Program-made: the position numbers and the translations under genes
NCBI GenBank assembly: GCA_947440715.1
Contig: CANETI010000081.1
Location: forward strand, 1 to 9,089
DNA length: 9,089 bases
Origin: Planctomycetota bacterium
GTDB lineage: Bacteria; Planctomycetota; UBA11346
Direction: 5' to 3'
Shown here: positions 6,617 to 9,089 of the stretch, piece after piece
Layout of the letters: the number at the start of each line of letters is the position of its first letter
Numbering within the stretch: position 1 is the stretch's first letter
The notes under the pieces: model-generated
What the model was told of the DNA's origin: nothing
What the model saw: only the letters and a program-made list of their open reading frames with translations
Database searches by the model: none

Positions 6617-6621
6617 CTCCT
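6617..6621 (-). promoter_or_regulatory. Ribosome binding site of the 74-residue protein gene
   Basis: AGGAG on the minus strand, 8 nt before ATG 6608. It decides between this ATG and the longer TTG-initiated frame at 6629. Confidence 0.75.
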
Positions 6622-6710
6622 GGTGACAAGGCTACGCGTATTTTTCATTCGTGCAGCGGTGGATGCGCGAATTGTTCCACGATGTCTCTACTGCATGGAC
6701 CAACAGCCAG

Positions 6711-6748
6711 TAAAGAACAAACCCGGAGGGGGGACACCTCCGGGTTTG
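6711..6748 (-). terminator. Intrinsic terminator of rpsD
   Basis: Minus-strand hairpin with a perfect 12-bp stem (6737-6748 with 6718-6729, core CAAACCCGGAGG/CCTCCGGGTTTG) and a 7-nt loop. It is followed by TTCTTTA, a short and interrupted U-tract. It starts 29 nt after the rpsD stop and so ends a transcript carrying rpsD alone. Confidence 0.85.
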
Positions 6749-6777
6749 CTTCGATTCCGAATTGAATTCGCGAGCGA

Positions 6778-7389
6778 TTAGCGGGCGAAGAACTCGATAA
6801 CTTTTTGAATGTCGACTTGGAATGGAACCTGATCTGCACTAGGCAGTGATTCGATCGTGACCGTCAAGGTGTCGAGGTCGACTTTGATCCCAGGCAAACG
6901 TTCCAACACGGGAGCATTGACGCTTAAGCGTAAATCTTCGCGGTTGCGTGCTTTTTCGCGCACGGTGAACGTCGAGCCAACTTTGAGCATTTGGCCAGGA
7001 CTCTTCGCGCGGTGGTTGTTGATCATCACGTTGCCATGGGTGATCAGCTGACGAGCAGCAGGCATGGTGCGGGTCAAACCTGCGCGCCAAACTAGGTTGT
7101 CGAGGCGAGCTTCCAAGACCTGAATCAGGTTGCGGCCCGTATCGCCCGGCATGCGATAAGCTTTTTGATAGAACAACAGCAGACCACGTTCGGTCAGACC
7201 GTAGTGGTAACGTAATTTTTGTTTTTCACGTAAACGTTGGCCGTATTCACTGACTTTAAACTGACGCTTTCCAGCGGCAGCTTGTCCTGGTGGGTTCGGG
7301 CGACGAGCAGCGGTCTTGGTGGTGAGACCAGGAAGTTCGACGCCGATGCGGCGAATGATGCGCAAACGTGGGCCAGTGTAGCGGGCCAT
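6778..7389 (-). CDS. rpsD: 30S ribosomal protein S4
   Basis: A 203-residue full-length S4, the primary 16S rRNA-binding protein that helps start assembly of the 30S body. The N-terminal domain (1-92) has the typical start ARYTGPRLRIIRRIG and the EKQKLRYHYGLTERGLLLFYQKA segment (55-77), close to the form seen in chloroplasts. The S4 RNA-binding domain (about 93-155) shows LEARLDNLVWRAGL, RQLITHGNVMINNHRAKSPG and LKVGS. The protein has no cysteine at all, so it is the zinc-free form that lacks the N-terminal Cys cluster. ATG 7389 has AGGAG 8 nt upstream. In many bacteria rpsD lies with rpsM, rpsK and rpoA; here it stands alone, with a terminator after it and a long gene-free region before it. 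In enterobacteria S4 represses its own operon through the mRNA; any such control here is unproven. Confidence 0.97.
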   Translation of the reverse strand: MARYTGPRLRIIRRIGVELPGLTTKTAARRPNPPGQAAAGKRQFKVSEYGQRLREKQKLRYHYGLTERGLLLFYQKAYRMPGDTGRNLIQVLEARLDNLVWRAGLTRTMPAARQLITHGNVMINNHRAKSPGQMLKVGSTFTVREKARNREDLRLSVNAPVLERLPGIKVDLDTLTVTIESLPSADQVPFQVDIQKVIEFFAR

Positions 7390-7397
7390 ATGACAGA

Positions 7398-7402
7398 CTC
7401 CT
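7398..7402 (-). promoter_or_regulatory. Ribosome binding site of rpsD
   Basis: AGGAG on the minus strand, 8 nt before the ATG at 7389; a strong site of the same form as that of the 74-residue protein gene. Confidence 0.8.
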
Positions 7403-7558
7403 GATAACCAGTTTATCGAACATCCGCAGACCGGACGTTTTCAACCTGAGGGTTCGGCAGGATGCAAAGGAACGCTCAATTGCAAGAGCCAAACACCTTG
7501 GGGTGCCCCGAAGGGAAAGAGGATAATGCAGGGAGCTCTTTGATCAGCAAGGTAGTGC

Positions 7559-7619
7559 GAGGATTTGAAAACTGAGCGGCCAACAATTAGAATCTTGTTC
7601 TAGAGCGCCGTAATCCCTC
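7559..7619. other. Nested three-part inverted repeat
   Basis: Three stacked pairings share one axis. The outer is GAGGATT (7559-7565) with AATCCCTC (7612-7619, one bulged C). The middle is CGGC (7577-7580) with GCCG (7607-7610). The inner is TAGAA (7588-7592) with TTCTA (7598-7602), closing a 5-nt loop. Such a fold could form in RNA of either strand. The outer arm competes with a local hairpin at 7613-7627. Confidence 0.35.
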
Positions 7620-7640
7620 TAAGGGGTATTGGTACCAACC

Positions 7641-7660
7641 GTGGTTTGGCTTTAAACCGC
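7641..7660 (+). other. 7-bp hairpin with a G-U pair on the plus strand
   Basis: GTGGTTT (7641-7647) pairs with AAACCGC (7654-7660) across a 6-nt loop. The one non-Watson-Crick pair is U-G in plus-strand RNA and A-C in minus-strand RNA, slightly favouring a plus-strand transcript. Confidence 0.3.
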
Positions 7661-7791
7661 TGCGTAAAAAACGAAGCGCTCAAGTCCTGACTAATAAACA
7701 ATGATTTCGTTCGTTAGTTTGAGTAAGGTTCACGCAATAGGGAGCGTCTATCGAGGCCAACTTGACGATGTTTAGAAAGTTTTCGCAAACC

Positions 7792-7809
7792 TCTGGGGTT
7801 GACCCCAGA
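7792..7809. other. Perfect 7-bp hairpin with TTGA loop
   Basis: TCTGGGG (7792-7798) is the exact reverse complement of CCCCAGA (7803-7809) around TTGA. No T-tract follows on either strand, so it is not a terminator. Confidence 0.4.
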
Positions 7810-7855
7810 TAAACCGACGACTCAGAGCTTAAAATCATACGATAACAATGAACGG

Positions 7856-7893
7856 CGATGTTTTGACCAAATGGGCGACTCCCGCTTGCATCG
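7856..7893 (+). other. Nested hairpin with bulge
   Basis: CGATG (7856-7860) pairs with CATCG (7889-7893). It stacks, across a 7-nt bulge, on CAA (7868-7870) with TTG (7886-7888). After a 2x2 internal loop it continues as GGG (7873-7875) with CCC (7881-7883). Individual stems are short, so the fold is tentative. Confidence 0.3.
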
Positions 7894-7935
7894 AAAAGAT
7901 AGGACACAATAGTCCCCGACCGTGTGACTCAGAAA

Positions 7936-7961
7936 GTACGCGATAAAACTACATCGTGTAC
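7936..7961 (+). promoter_or_regulatory. 9-bp dyad before the secreted-protein gene (operator or leader hairpin)
   Basis: GTACGCGAT (7936-7944) and ATCGTGTAC (7953-7961) form an inverted repeat with an 8-nt AT-rich spacer. Eight of nine positions are Watson-Crick, and the ninth is G-U in plus-strand RNA. It ends 12 nt before the ribosome binding site (7974-7979). It could be an operator for a dimeric repressor, with a -10-like GATAAA spanning the left arm and spacer, or a hairpin in the leader mRNA. Confidence 0.4.
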
Positions 7962-7973
7962 AGATCCAACAGC

Positions 7974-7979
7974 GAAGGA
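7974..7979 (+). promoter_or_regulatory. Ribosome binding site of the secreted helical-repeat protein
   Basis: GAAGGA, 6 nt before ATG 7986. Together with the signal peptide that follows, it fixes the start. Confidence 0.75.
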
Positions 7980-7985
7980 ATTCAA

Positions 7986-9089
7986 ATGAAGCCAGTTGCC
8001 TATCTGCTCGTACTCTTAGCTGCTACTGCTTACCTACCGGCAGCCGAAGGCGATGCTCCCCCAAAAGCTGCTGAAACGCCAGAGACCGATTTGCTCGGTA
8101 ACGCCCTACAAACCATCACCAAGGCGGAAGCCGAAGCGTTAGTTGCGCAAGGGCAGCAGGCGATGGCTGATTCCAATGATAATCCGCGTCGCAGTGTTGA
8201 TGCGGCGATCGCATTTTCTAAGTCGCTCAAATATTATGAGCAAGTTGGCGATACCGATAAGATTTGCGACATCGAAGCAAATATTTTCTGGTGCAAAAAG
8301 CGCATGAATTTGGACGATGTTAAATCGTTCCTGGCGCAAAAATCCGGCGATAAATACGTGGAGGCGGCTTTAGCCAAGGCCGAGTCCGTGGTCAAAAAAG
8401 AAGTAACGCAGGATCAAGCTGCGGAATATTTTGCTCGCGCCGAAAAATTTGCCACGCGCAACCCCGCCAATTTTGAACAAATATCAGTGCGTTATTTTGA
8501 AGTCGCAGAACGCTTTGTTGGTACCGAAATCGGAATCAAAGCGCAGAAACTCAGTTTGGCCGCGCAACAGAGTCAAATGAAACAAATAAAGGATGCCGAA
8601 CTCGCAGCTCGTTCGACCCTATTTAATCGTCCAACGAAAATTGCTGGTGGTATTAAACAGGCATCGGTGCCCAGTACCGACGATCAAAAATCTGCGCTTA
8701 GCACCATTCGCTCGCTGTATAAAGTCGATTTTGCCAAAAAGAAAACCAATCAGAAGAAAAATCTGATGGACAAATTGATGGAGCAATCGGTTTCGACCAA
8801 AGATGACCCCGTGATGCTTTATGGTTTGTTAGAAGCGGCCATGGATTTAGCCATGGAGTGCAATGAATTTTATACCGTTATTGAAGGCTGTGATCGTATG
8901 TCGGTGGCCTTTACTGGTGTTGATGCAAAGGAAATGAAGAAGAAAATTCTTGGCAAATCACGTAATGCGAATGTGTTGGCAATACTCAAATTGTTGGACA
9001 ATGCAGAAGACGCCGATGCCAATAGTGTCGTGGGAAAATATTTCTGTTATGAAGCAGGCAAATGGGACATTGGCTTACCGTTGTTGATG
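7986..9089 (+). CDS. Secreted helical-repeat (TPR-like) protein, planctomycete type, 3' end missing
   Basis: The first 368 codons of a longer gene; no stop is reached at the window edge. The start MKPVAYLLVLLAATAYLPAAEGD is a typical signal peptide, with cleavage likely near Ala19-Ala20, so the protein is exported. The mature part is almost wholly helical and TPR-like. Helices carry paired aromatic and alanine positions, for example AIAFSKSLKYYEQVGD (74-89), AAEYFARAEKFATRNP (145-160) and YFEVAERFVGTEIGIKAQKL (170-189). Then come LYKVDFAKKKTNQKKNLMDK (244-263), DDPVMLYGLLEAAMDLA (273-289) and NSVVGKYFCYEAGKWDIGLPLL (346-367). From memory, the stretch from about 235 to the end has the plan of a repeat module common in planctomycete secreted proteins, where further domains often follow. 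The C-terminal domain, which would indicate the role, is outside the window. Cysteines at 94, 103, 292, 302 and 354 could form disulfides. Confidence 0.88.
   Translation, partial: MKPVAYLLVLLAATAYLPAAEGDAPPKAAETPETDLLGNALQTITKAEAEALVAQGQQAMADSNDNPRRSVDAAIAFSKSLKYYEQVGDTDKICDIEANIFWCKKRMNLDDVKSFLAQKSGDKYVEAALAKAESVVKKEVTQDQAAEYFARAEKFATRNPANFEQISVRYFEVAERFVGTEIGIKAQKLSLAAQQSQMKQIKDAELAARSTLFNRPTKIAGGIKQASVPSTDDQKSALSTIRSLYKVDFAKKKTNQKKNLMDKLMEQSVSTKDDPVMLYGLLEAAMDLAMECNEFYTVIEGCDRMSVAFTGVDAKEMKKKILGKSRNANVLAILKLLDNAEDADANSVVGKYFCYEAGKWDIGLPLLM

Larger units (their letters stand above)
7390..7985. other. 596-nt gene-free region between divergent rpsD and secreted-protein gene
   Basis: No convincing coding frame lies here. 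It must hold the rpsD promoter (minus) and the promoter of the secreted protein (plus), though I see only poor boxes. The best minus-strand pair is TTGCTG (complement of 7545-7550) with CATTAT (complement of 7523-7528), 16 nt apart, and it is weak. Several inverted repeats are present (7559-7619, 7641-7660, 7792-7809, 7856-7893, 7936-7961). The sequence does not show the signatures of tmRNA, RNase P RNA, SRP RNA, tRNA or 5S rRNA on either strand. It could be a pair of long leaders, an unrecognised small RNA, or plain promoter DNA. Confidence 0.5.

Noticed and set aside
6574..6765. Plus-strand frame across the 74-residue gene start and the rpsD terminator
   Set aside because: It runs through a terminator hairpin and the ribosome binding site of a real gene and has no coding character.
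7500..7535. GGGGTGCC followed by GGATAATGCAGGGA, which looks like parts of a TPP riboswitch
   Set aside because: The CTGAGA and ACCTGAT core elements are missing in the right places, the spacing is too short, and no thiamine gene is near.
7680..7907. 75-codon minus-strand open frame starting with GTG
   Set aside because: It has only a marginal GGGGA before the start. Composition is unlike the neighbours (many Cys, Ser and Asn), no family pattern is visible, and it lies across hairpins of the gene-free region.
7819..7933. GACTCAGA repeated at 7819-7826 and 7926-7933
   Set aside because: An 8-nt direct repeat about 100 nt apart with no further copies is expected by chance in a gap of this size.
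7390..7985. tmRNA, RNase P RNA, SRP RNA, 6S RNA or tRNA in the rpsD upstream region
   Set aside because: I read both strands for the T-arm and CCA end of tmRNA and tRNA, the GAGGAAAGTCC and ACAGAA blocks of RNase P, and the SRP Alu/GNAR pattern. None was present. A covariance-model search would settle it.
8030..8339. Two minus-strand frames inside the secreted-protein gene
   Set aside because: They are opposite the long in-frame signal-peptide gene with a good ribosome binding site and have no recognisable features.
1..9089. CRISPR array, insertion sequence, phage or toxin-antitoxin module
   Set aside because: No spaced repeats, no transposase or integrase, no terminal inverted repeats and no toxin-like pair were found. 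The 74-residue gene has no partner that resembles a toxin.

Overview
The window most likely comes from a member of the Planctomycetota. The best evidence is the truncated secreted protein at the right edge. Its middle region and its ending, with the Lys-Trp-Asp-x-Gly-Leu-Pro-Leu-Leu pattern, match from memory a repeat-rich helical protein type common in planctomycetes. A stand-alone rpsD, two more helical or TPR-like proteins of no known function, and partial use of Shine-Dalgarno sites also fit. By eye the base composition is close to even, with no compositional island. I see no tRNA, rRNA, CRISPR array, insertion sequence or phage gene. No search was run, so the phylum call rests on recognition alone.

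Layout, left to right. (1) On the plus strand, a yicC-family endoribonuclease gene (73-927) is followed after 2 nt by a small membrane protein with a split zinc ribbon (930-1328). A 21-bp perfect inverted repeat that contains the stop codon ends this pair and can act as a terminator on both strands. (2) On the minus strand lie a membrane-anchored TPR/coiled-coil protein (1382-2929) and, upstream of it, an ABC-2-type permease with no ATPase beside it (3045-3833). (3) Divergent from the permease, on the plus strand, is a hypothetical protein with a duplicated VDDGSNVL tail (3952-4716). (4) On the minus strand come an ABC1/UbiB-family atypical kinase with a GTG start (4744-6255), a 74-residue helical-repeat protein (6384-6608) and ribosomal protein S4 (6778-7389). 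Each of the last two is followed by its own intrinsic terminator. (5) A gene-free stretch of about 600 nt (7390-7985) holds several hairpins. (6) On the plus strand, a secreted helical-repeat protein starts at 7986 and runs off the window.

Most genes here are housekeeping genes or lineage-specific genes of unknown function, in short transcription units. I do not see a recognisable multi-gene defence, secretion or biosynthetic system. The most interesting items are the YicC plus membrane zinc-ribbon pair, the 74-residue protein with its strong terminator next to the ABC1 kinase, the duplicated acidic tail motif, and the structured 600-nt intergenic region with a 9-bp dyad just before the secreted gene.
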